Shown here: positions 35,020 through 47,196 of the stretch, piece after piece | How positions within the stretch are numbered: the first letter of the stretch is position 1 | Layout of the letters: every line of letters begins with the position of its first letter | Source of the DNA: Combretum micranthum | Taxonomy: Eukaryota; Streptophyta; Magnoliopsida; Myrtales; Combretaceae | Direction: 5' to 3' | Assembly: GCA_024138025.1 (NCBI GenBank) | Contig: JAMXBD010000580.1 | Span: 62,001-126,000 of the forward strand | Length of the DNA: 64,000 nucleotides | Made by a program: the position numbers and the translations under genes | Notes under the pieces: generated by a model | What the model saw: the letters and a program-made list of their open reading frames with translations, nothing else | What the model was told of the DNA's origin: nothing | The model's database searches: none

Positions 35020-36567
35020 GCAAGTGTAAGCCCTGGAAAATTTCAGTAACAAATTCTGAAGATGAACTTTGAAAATGAAACCCTGAAAATCACTTTGAAT
35101 TAAAACCGAACCTCGATAAGTCCCAAATCCCGAACGAATCCAGAGATTCATGAATCGTGAGTCCTTAGAAATAGAATAGTAGCTCAATATACTTTTATTC
35201 TAAAACTCCTACGTACGACAAATTTTATATTTAACTTCAACTTATAAATTCAGGAAAAATAGAGCCCTAAAACAAATTGTTAAGGAGTAAATAGTGATTA
35301 ACCTTCGGAAATAAACCTTAATCCAATGGATTCCGAAAATGTTGAGAGATATTAAACACTTATAAAAATCAAACTTAAAATAAATTTCTCAAATAAGATA
35401 TGTTAAATACACATAAAATATCAGTTTCCAAATTGACAAAGGTGTAAACCGGAAAGTCAACCGGAAAACCTAAGTCCACAAAACTCCCAAGAAACCCCGT
35501 GTCCTAGGTCCGGCAATCCCATATTCCTAAGCCAGGGAGTCCGAATAAGAGAAAAAGGGTGTAATTGGTTCGTATTAAGCCGATAATGCTCTAAAGGATG
35601 AGATTTACGAGTTTTCGATCTATTCCAATCCAGTCAAGCGCCGACTTCGAAAAGCACGCTCTGAGATTCGAAGTATTAGAAATATGTTATTAATGCCATT
35701 AGACTCATATTTTTTTTAGGATCTTTAAAATATTAGTTTTATGAATTTTCAACGGCTAGAATTACTTGGTTTTACAAAATTTATTTGTATTTCATTGCTA
35801 CCGGTAATTAGTGAGCCTTTCGGTACGATTTACTATTATTCATTACACAATTTTATTTATTATTCTCATAAGGTATACCCTAGTTTTTCTAGTAATCGAA
35901 TAAACTTCGGAAACCGTGGAACGAAACCCTATATCGGTCTAGTTCAAGCTTAGTGAGAGGAGCTTAGAAACCCTAGATCCGGCTTTCCTTCGGTTTCATA
36001 ACAAAAGAAGTTTTATAAAGTAAATGAATATGAATTATTGTTGTAAAGTATATTTTAAACCATAAAAAGTTTAAAATTCGGGAATTTGTCAATTTTGGGC
36101 TTTCCCGAGCTCAATTATGGAAAAACGTGCCCCGGGACCACAAACTCAGAAAAATGTCCCGGAATATTCATTGGAACCGAAATTTTTTAAGGATTTCAAA
36201 AATATCAATTTTATAATTTTCTGGGCTATAAAAATTACAGTTATAGCCTTTTTCCCGTGCTTTCTTTACAACAGGTAAAGTAGATGTCTTGTCTACTATT
36301 CACAAGTACAACCTACACTATACACTACCCATACCCTATTCTTACATCCTTAAAACTACTCAATTAAATTTTCTTTTCCAAGAAATTTTTGTCTCCTATT
36401 AAATTATCACTTTTATTACATTTTATTACACAATATCAATTCCAAATAAAATTAGTTCTCTCTCCCTCTTCCACCCCATATGGCCGGCGCCATTAACCCC
36501 CCAATTATGCCCCAAATTGAATTATTTTATCTCTTTTATTATTCCAAGCAAACCCTAAATTCACTAA

Positions 36568-36575
36568 TATAAATA
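36568..36575 (+). promoter_or_regulatory. TATA box in subfamily C solo LTR
   Basis: TATAAATA followed by a CTTTCTCTCTCC pyrimidine tract and, 100 bp on, a (CA)n run. Same layout as at 17882. Confidence 0.6.
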
Positions 36576-38590
36576 ATCTTTAACTTTCTCTCTCCTTCAT
36601 TTCATTTCCATTTGTCAAAAAAATCACAAAACCCTCTCTCTATTCCCTCCTAGTGCCGTGAGCCTCCTCCCCATTCCACACACACACACAACAAGCTCTT
36701 TCCTTCTTCATTTCTTCATCAAAGCCTTCCTTAGGTGATGATTTTTAAGTTTATTACTACTAAATCTTGTAATGGCAAGACTTTTCTTGTGTGTTTTCCA
36801 CCTTAAATCCCAATGAGCATATGCTAGGGACAAGAGAACACTAATACAAGAATATCAAGCCATCACAAGAAGTAGATCTTGTGTTTAAAAGAGTTTTTGT
36901 TGAAATAATGTTATGTTCATGCATGTAAAGTAGAGACCTTGCATGGAAAGTTATGTTCATGCCATGAAACTCATGATTCATGCACTATATATGGTGGATC
37001 TAGTGTTTAGACACTCATACCTTCATCTACATTTATGTTCATATGGTTATTTTGAGCTTTCATGCATTAATGATCATAAAAGCTTAGCCTTGCATGTATA
37101 TAGATGTGTTAGATGATAGGTCTTCATGTATAGGAGGCAAGAAACTTGAAAAAGAAGAGATTTTTGCTAGAAGTGTCTATGGAAATTCGGATGATTTTGG
37201 ACCCCTATTTTAAAAACCACTAAAACCACTTTGAAACTCATATTTTACATGAAAAATGAAGAGTTTATGTAATAGGTATCTTTAAGCAATGATTTTTACA
37301 AGTTTGAATGAGTTTAGGCATGAGTAATGTGCAAAACAAGTAGTGGAGTTAGGATGAAAAAATCTTGAGTTAGTGATTAGTTGCTAAATTCGTAATTTGG
37401 AATAATGCCCACATAAACACCTAGTATTCAAGCTTAAATTGAATGTTTTATGAGTTAAATGAAGTTCTTAGACAATAAATATAATAAAGCTTCAAATTTT
37501 GGTGCATTAAACAAGTTTACTCATAGGAAAAGTGCAAGAAAAGAAAATTCCAAAATTCAGATTTTTGTAAAAAGCTTGTTTGAAAACATATTTACCAAGT
37601 GAAAAATGTGAATTTTTATGCATAAATAAAGGTCATGGATAGTATAGATATTAAGGACTCATTTTTTTTAGATAGTAAATGAACTCTAAGAATAAGATCT
37701 TAAAACTCTAGGGAATGCAAGAAAATTTGAAAGATAGATTCTAAGAAATGGCTATTATGGAGTTTATGATAATTAGGAGTTCATAAGAGTTCATCATCAA
37801 AAATCATCAAGACCATGCATATATTGAGTTCATTACATGACATTCATACTAGGAATTCATTCATATTCTATCTATGCATGAATTATCAACTAGATACATT
37901 TTTACCAAAAGCGAAATAACTTTTCGGAAATAGGGAAGTTGTGGAACAGATCTGATCCCACTGTTCCATGACCTTAATGTTTTCAAAAATTGAAAATAAT
38001 ATTAGAATCGGATAGATCTTTCGAAGTAGGTAGAAATCGATATAAAATTTATGAAATTCCGAGTTAAAATGACCAAGTTATGGCCGTTTTAAATTGGGAC
38101 TTCTGCAAATAGCGAGAATCACGATTTTGAGTAGTTTAGATGCATAGCTTGAATTAGTGAAGTGATGAGATTCTTATTAGGCTATTCTTATTTGGTAGGT
38201 GATCCCGAGCACGACGATACCCTATCACCTGACTACCGTTATTAAAAGACCGGTGTACCAAGGCCGAGTGAGTTTCACTTCCGATTTCAATTATCGCTTG
38301 TGTTTGTAATGATAGTCGCACTAGTTGCTAAGTAGAGATAAAAAGAATGATTATGCATGATGAGGTTAGTTGGGAATTATGAATGTCTATTGTTGATATG
38401 TGAAGTTGAACTTCAAGAATATCGAAACCGGGTGATAAGTTATTGCTTGTATAGAGATGAACTAGAATTGATTGTCTGCAAATATTGCGTGGCCACCTAA
38501 AAGAATTTGATTAATTGATTATTGGACTTCAAATATAACTGAACTCATTCATATCACGATGGGGATGGACCATTAGCATTGTTGGTTTTT

Positions 38591-38712
38591 CGTGATCCAT
38601 AAAACGAATATAAGTTGGTTAATCGTAATCCATAAAACGAATATAAGTTGGTTAATCGTGATCCATAAAACGAATATATGTTGATTAATCGTGATCCATA
38701 AAATGAATTGTT
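38591..38712 (+). repeat. 33-bp tandem repeat in LTR C variable cassette
   Basis: Four units starting at 38591, 38624, 38657 and 38690, each beginning CGT(G/A)ATCCATAAAA and containing CGAATATA. It lies just upstream of the conserved GGATGGAGGGCGCAAG box at 38773. Confidence 0.9.
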
Positions 38713-39386
38713 GTTCAGTTGAACGTGAGCTTAAACGGCGTCGTACCGCAAGATTCATAAATCTGCTAACTCGGGATGGAGGGCGCAAGTTCATCCACAT
38801 ATGATTTCCAGTTGGTCATATGTTTGTTGAACTCACTTGTTTGATGCATTTCACTTGATTGAATAATTACTTGCTTGAATGTTTTGACTTAATTGTGATT
38901 CGGAAGTCTTCACTCACTAAGCTAGTGTAGCTTATACCCCAATAGTTTCCTGTTGCAATATCAATACCTTTGGCTATCTCCGAGGACCCGTGGACGTCAG
39001 GTACAGCTCTTAGATGTTAAGGAGCTTTTGATAAGGCCGGGACCTAAAAGTAGAAATGGACTTCTAATCCTATTCCTTGAACCAGTGCCTGAAGGATAAT
39101 ACAAGGAAATTTGTGGGCCTGTGAAATTTTAACATTGTTATCGGGGGTATGCCCCCTAGTTCATGTAATAGAATAGTTCTCTATGAGACGATCATGATTT
39201 ACATTCTTGTTCCTATGTATGTCTCCTTAAGCTACTACGAAGCAAAGTATGATCTCTGTATGTTGAGAGTAAGCCTTACACCCGATGTTCAAACTTATGG
39301 GAAGACTAAGGTTGTCTTACTTGAGTTTAAATATTGAGTGTGGCGGACTGTCATGTGTAGGGCACACTTTGAGGCGTGACAGCAAG

Positions 39387-41184
39387 GAACAATAAAACTC
39401 CCCTGATCTCTTTGTTTTGTAGGCAAATGTGGTAGACTTTTCTGCAAAATCATGGAACATTCTCTTGTGAGCATCACTGGTTCATTTCCATCAATCCTTC
39501 TCTTCTTAGTAAGCAATTCCTTGATGAATTTTGCATATGAAGGCATTTCCTGAATCACTTCTAAGAATGGAATATTGATTTGCAACTTCTTGAAGACATC
39601 CAAAAATTTTGAAAATTGTTCATCCAATTTTTGTTGCTTCAATCTTCCCGAAAAAGGAATCAGTGGAACATAAGCTTTTACTTCAGGTGATTTTTGCACA
39701 GGTTCCTCCATCTTTTGTTTTCCCTTGTCTTTGACTAGAATCTCCTCATTTTCTTGAACTTTTGACTCAGCGGTCTCAATTTCTTTGCCACTTCTCAAAA
39801 CAATTGCATTCATGGTTTTAGGATTTTCCTCAGTTTTGCTTGGTAGAGAACCAGATGGTCTATTTCCAATTTGTTGAGCAAGCTGATGGAATTTTCCTTG
39901 AAGATCTTGAATAATTGCATGTTGATTGTTGAGTGTGGTTTGAGTAGTTTGAATGAAAGTCTTCAACAATTCATCAGTTGAAATTTGATTTTGCTGAGGT
40001 GGAGGTGGAGGCTGAGAGTTTCTTATGGGACCTTGTCTTTGAAATCCAGGTGGGGGCTTGAAAACATTTGCATCATTCTTGTAGGAAAGATTTGGATGAT
40101 TACGCCATTCTGGATTGTAAGTATTTGAATATGGTCCATAATTAACCCTTCCGAAATTTCCAACATAATTGTGTTGCTCTCCACTTGATGATGGTGTATT
40201 GCCATGAGGACAATCATAAACTGGATGTGGTCCTGAGCACAACTCACAAGTAGCAACTTGATTAGAATTTAAAGAACTAGATGCTACAAGCTTACTCACT
40301 TGTGTAGTTAAAGTTGAAACTTGAGCGGTGAGTTGTTGCATGGATTCACTATCTTGAATAGATTCCACCTTTGATCTTGTCCTTTCACAGCTCCAGTTGT
40401 GAGCACTTGATGCTAATTCTTCAATTAAGGCATTAGCTTCATCATATGTCTTTCCCATGAGTGATCTTCCGGATGTAGCATCTATCAATGATCTCAAAGT
40501 CTCATCTAGACTGAGATAGAAATTTTCAATTAAAAGATTATCCAGAAGTCCATGATGTGGGCATTTCCTTACAGCTTTTTTGAATCTTTCCTAAGCTTCA
40601 TATAATGATTCTCCATGAAATTTTGTGAAGTTGGTGATTTCATTCCTTAGTCTGGCAGTTCTGGCAGGAGGGAAAAATCTTTTCAAAAATTTTGTTGTTA
40701 AGTCTGCCCATGAGGTGATTGATTTGAGTGGTTGAGAGTTGAACCATGCCAATGCTTTATCCCTTAGAGAGAAAGGAAAAAGCTGCATTCTAATGGCCTC
40801 ATCAGTAATACCATTGAGTTTGACAGTGTTGCAATATTGGAAGAATTTGGCAATATGCTTATCCGATGTTTCATTTGGATATTCTCCAAATTGATGTGAT
40901 TCAACCATCTGAATCAATGCTGGTTTTAGCTCGAAGTTGTTGGCTTGAACTGCAGGTCTTCTCACAGCAGGACCTTGTACAGTTGGTACAGTGTAATCCC
41001 GGAGTGCTCTAACAGGTGCAGCTTGAATTTGATTGTTGTTTGGCTCAATGTTTCCCTCATTGTTTCTTGGTTCATTTTCAGCCATTTCTCTTTGTCTTCT
41101 GCGGTTTTCTCTCCTCTGTTGACGCAATGTTCTTTCAATTTCAGGATCTATTGGTAGAAGATCAGCACTTCTACTTCTTTGCAT
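39387..41184 (-). pseudogene. gag: Gag (Athila)
   Basis: From ATG at 41184, one frame of about 600 codons to the insertion point, with one clear stop near 40590 (SLYEA then stop, where Trp is usual). The N-terminal half has the Gag domain (FELKPALIQMVESHQFG, FFQYCNTVKLNGITDEAIR, LRDKALAWFNSQP, SWADLTTKFLKRFFP). The second half has a single CX2CX3HX4C knuckle (CELCSGPHPVYDC, about 40217-40256), a Pro/Gln-rich stretch, and a basic part rich in Lys/Glu leading toward the protease. A solo LTR (35025-39381) separates it from the protease. The last codons of the open frame at 39295-39386 are LTR sequence. Confidence 0.88.
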
Positions 41185-41260
41185 ATAAACCTATAAAGAA
41201 TCAATTCTTTGGAACAACACCTAAACTACTAGCAAAACTAAATAATCTAATATTAATTTT

Positions 41261-41280
41261 GTTCCCCGGCAACAGCACCA
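41261..41280 (-). promoter_or_regulatory. Primer-binding site of the Athila element (Asp tRNA-like)
   Basis: Minus strand TGGTGCTGTTGCCGGGGAAC, six bases from the 5' LTR. Athila elements typically use TGGCGCCGTTGCCGGGGA, complementary to Asp tRNA. The two differences are C-to-T changes at CpG sites, as expected from decay of methylated DNA. Confidence 0.82.
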
Positions 41281-41286
41281 AAAACT

Positions 41287-43010
41287 TGATCTGATGCGGA
41301 TGTGTATATATTTTCAGATACTACCAGCAAGTGTACGGGTTGATCAAGTAATATAGAATGAGTAGAGTATCGTTCCCACAGAACAATAACTACTAGATTG
41401 GTATTAGTTTATACTAATATTTAGGCAATCAAAGTTTGATCAATTAATCTAAATAGATTCTATCTATTATGAATGTAAATGAGAATGTGAGAAGTTTATA
41501 TAAGATAAATGTGGGAAGGAAAAGAATCCATCCTAATCTTTACTAATCATGCTGAATTTATTTATATGAACAATTAGATTATGGATATTTGTAAAATTGT
41601 AAAGAGCTAAAACAAAGTTTTAGTGTACCATAAAATAATCTATTAGCTTCCGCTAGACAAATTATCAATGGAATCTAAATTACAATCATAAATCTTCCAA
41701 TTCTATAATTGTCTAATATCCTAAATTAACTTCTCCTAATTCCTTAGTGAGAAATTAAATTAAAATATTGCATGAATATAGAAACAATTTCTAAAAAAAT
41801 CAAACTTAATTTTTCCACAATTGTTGTTTAATCTCAATTTTATGAATTCCTATGAACCCTAATTCTTTTTCCAAATAATCAGAATTCTTATCAATTTAAT
41901 TTCGGTCAGAAATAACAATATATAGGATTCAATACAAATATTCCACAATTCTATCAATCCAAATATAAATTCAATAATCATTTAGCAAAATTAGGATTTC
42001 ATCACTTCCCACAAAGAAACGTTTAGCTACCATGGATGTTGATTCAGAAATCAAATAAGAATATGCAATTGATAGCATAATGAACAAATAATTCAAATAA
42101 ATGAATTGCATAAGAAAGAGAATAGATATCACCAATTCAAGTATCACAATCTTCAATTACAATTCTTGAAAGCTCACAAATTCTCACAATCTCTATGAAA
42201 AGCTAAGCTATTTCTATATGAAGTGTACTACTTTGCTTCTACTTATTGATGAATGTTGGAAGGGGAGAACCCCTATTTATAGGAAAAAATTTCATGCCAA
42301 GCATTAATGGGAATTTGCAGTTTCACTTCGTACGCCGGCAGTTATGGACCCTACGCCGGCGGCTTACAAACGGTGTATCTTCAATTTCTTCTATACACAG
42401 GCAGTGCACTGACAGCTTTCAACTTCCGTTACACAGTAGTAGGCCGCTTCTACCGCCGGCGGCTTAGATGTAGATCTAGCTGGCATATGTGATGAAATGA
42501 ACAGTTTGGGCCAATTTATAACAAAGTCGTCCTAAAGCCGGCAGCTTTGACACCGGCTTAGACACTTCATCACATTTGGTCTCTTCAACAAGCATTTGTT
42601 TTCTTCATGTCGCTTCAGATCTGTGGTCTACACTGCCTCAACGCCGGTGGCTTAAGAGTCGGCGTATGTTGTAACTTCATTTGCGCTGGTGACTTTTCCA
42701 TTCTGAGCTGCCGGCCTTCAACGTACGCTGGCCTGTTCAACTTCTACGCCGGTAGCTTGAGGCGGCAAAGTTGTTGAGTCAAAGTCTGTCAACACTGGCA
42801 GTGTAAGCAGCGGCCTTGATGGTAAGCCGTCTAAACGCTAGCGACTTTGAAGTATGAAAGCCGACGTATACTTCAATTTTTCCAATTTTCACTTCAAATT
42901 TTCTTGTTTTGATTTCTTTGTCCAATTTAGTCCTGAAACATGAATTTAATCAACAAAATCTATTCTAGCTCTTTGAACATCAACAAGTTGTATAAAATAT
43001 GATCTTATCA
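41287..43010 (-). repeat. 5' LTR of the Athila element
   Basis: 1724 bp, starting TGATCTGATGCGG and ending ATCTTATCA in plus-strand reading, next to the primer site on one side and AGTTC on the other. Carries the TATA box and a CCGG-rich repeat zone at 42330-42860, with several CpG positions decayed relative to the 3' LTR. Confidence 0.92.
42274..42281 (-). promoter_or_regulatory. TATA box in Athila 5' LTR
   Basis: Minus strand CCTATAAATAGGGG, identical to the motif at 26706-26713 in the partner LTR; the expected promoter of the genomic RNA. Confidence 0.75.
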
Positions 43011-43479
43011 AGTTCCCTATGAATGAGCTCTGATATCGAGTCTCATTATCCAAAAGAGTCCTCGATCATACCGATTGACCTGCGAAGGAGTAGCACGCTA
43101 CCAAATGCAAAATATCCAATGCGATGCATGACCATTTAATTTTTGCTTAGTCAAAATATTCATACATTCTTTAGAGTGACCAATCAATATCATACACATA
43201 ACAGAGAAATATGAACAATGCAGTTATCCAATCGAATCGTGGTTTCGATATGCTTTAGTATTCTTTGGCATACATTCATCACAGTCTCATCATCTATCCC
43301 ATCCCATTCATATCGATTTTATCTTGTTCCTATAATTCAAAAGCAACTAGCTACAAACACAATCAAGGAAACAAAATATGGAGAAAACGCACTCGGCCAT
43401 TGGATCACCGGTCTTTTAGTAAAAGTAATCTAGTGGTAGGGAATCGTTGATTTCGGGATCACCTAAAAAGGAAGAAATA

Positions 43480-44383
43480 CCATAATAAGTATTTCATCAC
43501 TTAACTAATCCAAAATATTTTATACAAACTATCAAATTCCTAATTCTCGTCCTATGCGGGAATTTCAATTTAAAACGGCCATAACTTGGTCGTTTTAACT
43601 CGGAATTTAGCAAATTATATATCGATCTCTATCTATTTCGAAAGATCTATCTAATTCTAATATTACTTTCAAGTTTTAAAAAATTTGTGTCACGAAACAG
43701 AAGGATCAGATCTTATTAGTAACGGTTTCTGATTCTGAAAAATAGTTTTGTAAATGTTTGGAATGTTTCTACTTGACAAATCAATTATACATGCAATATG
43801 AATGATTTCATAACATGAATGGCATGTGATGAGTTTAATGTATGCATGATCTTGATGATTTTTGCTAAAAGAAAATTTTAGAACTCTTTATTTTGCAAGA
43901 CTTCAATAATAACTACTTTTGAAAAATCTAGTTTCCTAACTTTGACAACTTACTTGTGTTTTGGGAATAAGTATTTCATCACTTAACTAATCCAAACTAT
44001 TTTATACAAACTATCAAATTCGTAATTCTCATCCTACGCGGGAATTCCAACTTAAAACGGCCATAACTTGATTTGTATAATTCCAACTTAAAAATAGGAA
44101 ATCATTCATATTGCATGTATAATTGATTTATCAAGTAGAAACATTCCAAGCATTTACAAAACTACTTTTCGGAATTGGAAACTGTTACTGATAAGATCTG
44201 ATCCTTCTATTTCGTGACACAAATGTTTTCAAAACTTGAAAATAATATTAGAATTAGATAGATCTTTCGAAGTAGATAGAGATCGATATATAGTTTAGAT
44301 TAGTTAAGTGATGAAATACTCATGGCCGTTTTAAGTTGGAATTCCCGCGTAGGACGAGAATTACGAATTTTAGAACTCTTCAT
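43480..44383. repeat. Scrambled inverted/duplicated LTR C fragments
   Basis: 43484-43590 (minus-oriented LTR C) is repeated directly at about 43970-44073. From about 44085 to 44383 the sequence continues as plus-oriented LTR C, a partial inverted repeat of 43560-43845. It then switches at about 44383 to a plus-oriented LTR of another subfamily. The result is a direct repeat followed by a palindromic arm, not explained by simple insertion and lacking target duplications. Confidence 0.75.
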
Positions 44384-47047
44384 GTTTCTATTTTTCATCA
44401 TGCTGTTATTATTATTGTTATTATTTGTTTCTAATCTAACTTATATAAAGTATTATGTGTATTATGTATATATATTTATTTAGAGCATATAAGCTCATTT
44501 GTTATTTATTTATTTTCATGTCTTGCAATTTATTTATTTACTTGTTTTATGCAATTATTAAGACTAGTCTTTCTAGTCTTAAACTTGTCCATATCAAGTC
44601 AAAACAATTTTCTTTCTTTGCTTTTCTTTTCTTTTGGGACTAGTCTATTCTTAGTCCCGGGATACCTTGATGAAGCTAAGGTTCCCAATACTTGATTTTA
44701 CTTTTATGTTCTTATTACATTTATCTTATTAGGTTGTTTTTATTATATTTCTCATAGTTACATATTCTCATTCATGCATGAACATGTTGATATTGTCTCA
44801 ACCATAATGAAAATGAATTTTCTTAATTAATAAAAATAAAAAACTCTCTTTAAAAATAAATTTTGTCACATAAGAAATTATTTTCCATAAAGACTTCAAG
44901 TTTTTTCTTAACAAATATTTTCTAAAATTAGATAAGTTTAGCTCAAGTTTTAGTAATAATACTATATGGGATTTTATCAATGAATACCGAAAATAAAGTT
45001 ATCACGAACTCTCTTTTCCAACCAATAAAATAAGAAAATTTCTTTAAACTTAATTCTTTGTTTAACCAAGAGTTTTCTTAAACTCATTTATCAAAGTTTT
45101 CTACCAACACTCTAGAATACTAAAGTCTAGACAAGTTTTACAAAATTATCAAAAATAACCTTTCTAAGGATAACCCTTACTTAGGAAATAAAAAATAAAA
45201 TAACTTATAAGATCATTGATACTATTTATCTAAAAAGGATTTAATTTTAGAAAAACTACATTTTTCAACCACTAGAAATAAAGTTGAAGGAATCATAAAA
45301 GACTAAAATTACCTTTTGAAAATTTAATTATTCTCAAATAACTAAGAAATGGAGCTAAAGAAGGGAATACTCACTTATGATGATTTAGGAAATTTTCCAA
45401 ACAAAACTAAAAAAGAGATTTTTAAGTCTTAGTCTTTCTCACTTCTAAGACACATTATTTTACAAAATCATTATTGAGACAACACCACTAAATTCATGCA
45501 TATAGTTTGAATCTATATATATATTCAAAGGATTTTTCAACCGTATAAAATATCTATATTTTTGTACAAGAGTTCTTGAAAGAAGAAAAGTTTGAAAACT
45601 TTAGCTTTGAAATCTTCAATTTTCATATCAATTTTGTACATCACTATTCCGAGACCCAAATAACTTCTTTTGATAAAAATAACCTTAGAAATGGTTAGAT
45701 CTTTTTGAGTAGGTAGAAATCGGTATATAATATGCGAAATTTCCAGTTAAAATGAGCAAGTTATAGCAATTTTAAGTTAGAATTTCCATTCATGCGAATT
45801 TGGACGAATTTAATAAGATAGAATTAGAGATTTTGAATAGACCTTGGATGAAATACTCATTTCGGGTATTTCTTTTGTTTAGGTATCAAGGACCAAGATC
45901 TTCTCTTCCCCGAGGATTACTTCGACTCATAGAAGATCGATTTGGACGAGTAAGTTTCCTTTACTTTTATGTATTTGCCTATGTGCTTGTAGAATAGAGC
46001 GCTAGATGTTAGGAAAAGATAAAATTGATATGCATGTGGGATATCATAGGAATTATGTATGTGAATTGTTATGTGCGATTAATAAATGATAAGTATATCG
46101 GAATCTGATCTGTGATTGATATAATTGTTTCTATGTATGTAATGCTATGTGTGCAATTATTGCTTGATCGCAATGTCATATTGGAATCCCCATATAATAA
46201 ATTGCTCATGCATATCACTTAGAATATCATTTCGAAATTTTGCTACTACTCCTCAGCGTGGGACCGGAAAGGTAAGCCGCCTTGCTACATCTTAAGAGTT
46301 TAGGACATTCGAGGAATACGGTCTCAAGTTGTAGCCAAGCTGGATCGATTGCTTTGGATAAGGAAAGCCCGGGGACTAGTAGTATGGTTTGTTGGAACCC
46401 CAAGATGCGCGCAACTTATAAGGAGGTCATTTGGGGCCCAATTCAAATCATTCCCTAACCATCGATGGAGGGGTAAATCCATCATACATATGAAACCGAA
46501 TAGTAGTATGTACTGTTTGATCATATGGTTGTTGCATTTCATATGCTTGATTAATAAACTTGGTTGATTGCTTGTTATGATTGCTTTTGCTTAAGGAATA
46601 TCTCACTAAGCTAGTTATGCTTATACCCCTATAGACTTTTGATATTGCAGGATTATCTTTGCACCCAAGACCATCTTGATCATCCAGGTAGAATCTTTAT
46701 TTTTGAGAAGCTTTTTGAGGAACTCTGTTTCAAAGTCTTAGAGTAGATTTCTTCTAAAATCTTATAGCTTTAGTTATTTATCTTAGTAAAACCATGTTGT
46801 GATGGAAATTATCTGGGGAAATACCCCTTAGAAGTTGTAAGACTTTTTATTTCAATGAAATGTATTAAGTGTTATTTTGCATATTCCTCTCCCAATATCT
46901 TAAAATGCATTTCTTCACCGATCTCCCTTTTATGTGAATGTACGCCTTGTATCGATATGAAGCTTTCGAGTGACTGAGAGTCATTCTTAAGTTTTAATAT
47001 TGCGTATGGCGGGCTGTCACGTTTAGGGTACTCGTTGGGGTGTGACA
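44384..47047 (+). repeat. 5'-truncated LTR (A/B type), 3' end inserted in element 4 pol
   Basis: Aligns with the second half of subfamily B LTRs (44395 corresponds to about 48710) through the hairpin module (44475-44695) and the TTAAAATG/CATTTTAA repeat (45748-45775) to the LTR end TTGGGGTGTGACA at 47047. There is no TATA or U3, because about 1.6 kb is missing at the rearrangement. No primer site follows the end; chromovirus pol coding sequence follows directly. No target duplication can be tested because the left side is lost. Confidence 0.75.
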
Positions 47048-47196
47048 GGCCCTCCCTCCTAACCTATTTAGAATTCATAATGTGTTCTGTGTATCGGTTT
47101 TATGAAAGCACGTGCTTGATCCTAGCAGAATCACAAAGTTGGAACCAGTACGGTTAAGAGAAAACCTCACATACGAAGAGCACCTGATTCAGATCC
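47048..47196 (+). pseudogene. pol: Integrase C-terminal fragment (element 4)
   Basis: Plus-strand coding fragment homologous to 2160-2290 of element 1. It includes LPPNLFRIHNVF (where element 1 has LPPSISGIHNVF) and the proline/Arg-rich segment RLRENLTYEEHP-like before the next insertion. It is broken on the left by a truncated LTR and on the right by the solo LTR at 47197. Its continuation is at 51533-51698. Confidence 0.8.

Larger units (their letters stand above)
35025..39381 (+). mobile_element. Solo LTR (subfamily C) in Athila gag-pol
   Basis: Starts TGTAAGCCCTGG and ends GAGGCGTGACA, flanked by GCAAG on both sides (35020-35024, 39382-39386). 4357 bp, opposite in orientation to the Athila element. 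It carries two diverged copies of the conserved upstream block (about 35640-35830 and 36110-36290), a TATA box (36568-36575), a 33-bp tandem repeat and the terminal inverted-repeat set. Confidence 0.93.
25693..43010 (-). mobile_element. Athila-type Ty3/gypsy element, complete ends, minus strand
   Basis: Two LTRs (25693-27454 and 41287-43010) both begin TGATCT and end ATCTTATCA in plus-strand reading. AGTTC flanks the whole element (25688-25692 and 43011-43015). On the minus strand come the 5' LTR, an Asp-tRNA-like primer site, gag, protease, RT, RNase H, integrase, a spacer, a 3' ORF, a long AT-rich 3' region, a polypurine tract and the 3' LTR. The primer site, the CX2CX3HX4C knuckle and the post-pol ORF fit the Athila lineage. 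A 4357-bp solo LTR splits gag from protease. Without it the element is about 12.96 kb. Confidence 0.9.
25024..44073 (-). repeat. 5' LTR of element 2 (truncated, split by the Athila element)
   Basis: Starts in plus-strand reading TGTTATGACCCGAAGGGTACC, a decayed TGTCACGCCCC end. Its own sequence is 25024-25692 and, after the Athila element, 43011 to about 44073. It is of subfamily C type (43480-43860 is the reverse complement of the kind of sequence at 60850-61220). The outer LTR start is absent because the sequence runs into an inverted, duplicated region, so only about 1.73 kb of the expected 4.4 kb remains. Confidence 0.75.

Noticed and set aside
34456..35187. Protease ORF extending to 35187
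   Set aside because: The first ~50 codons are translated solo LTR sequence; the GCAAG duplication at 35020-35024 marks the true end of protease sequence.
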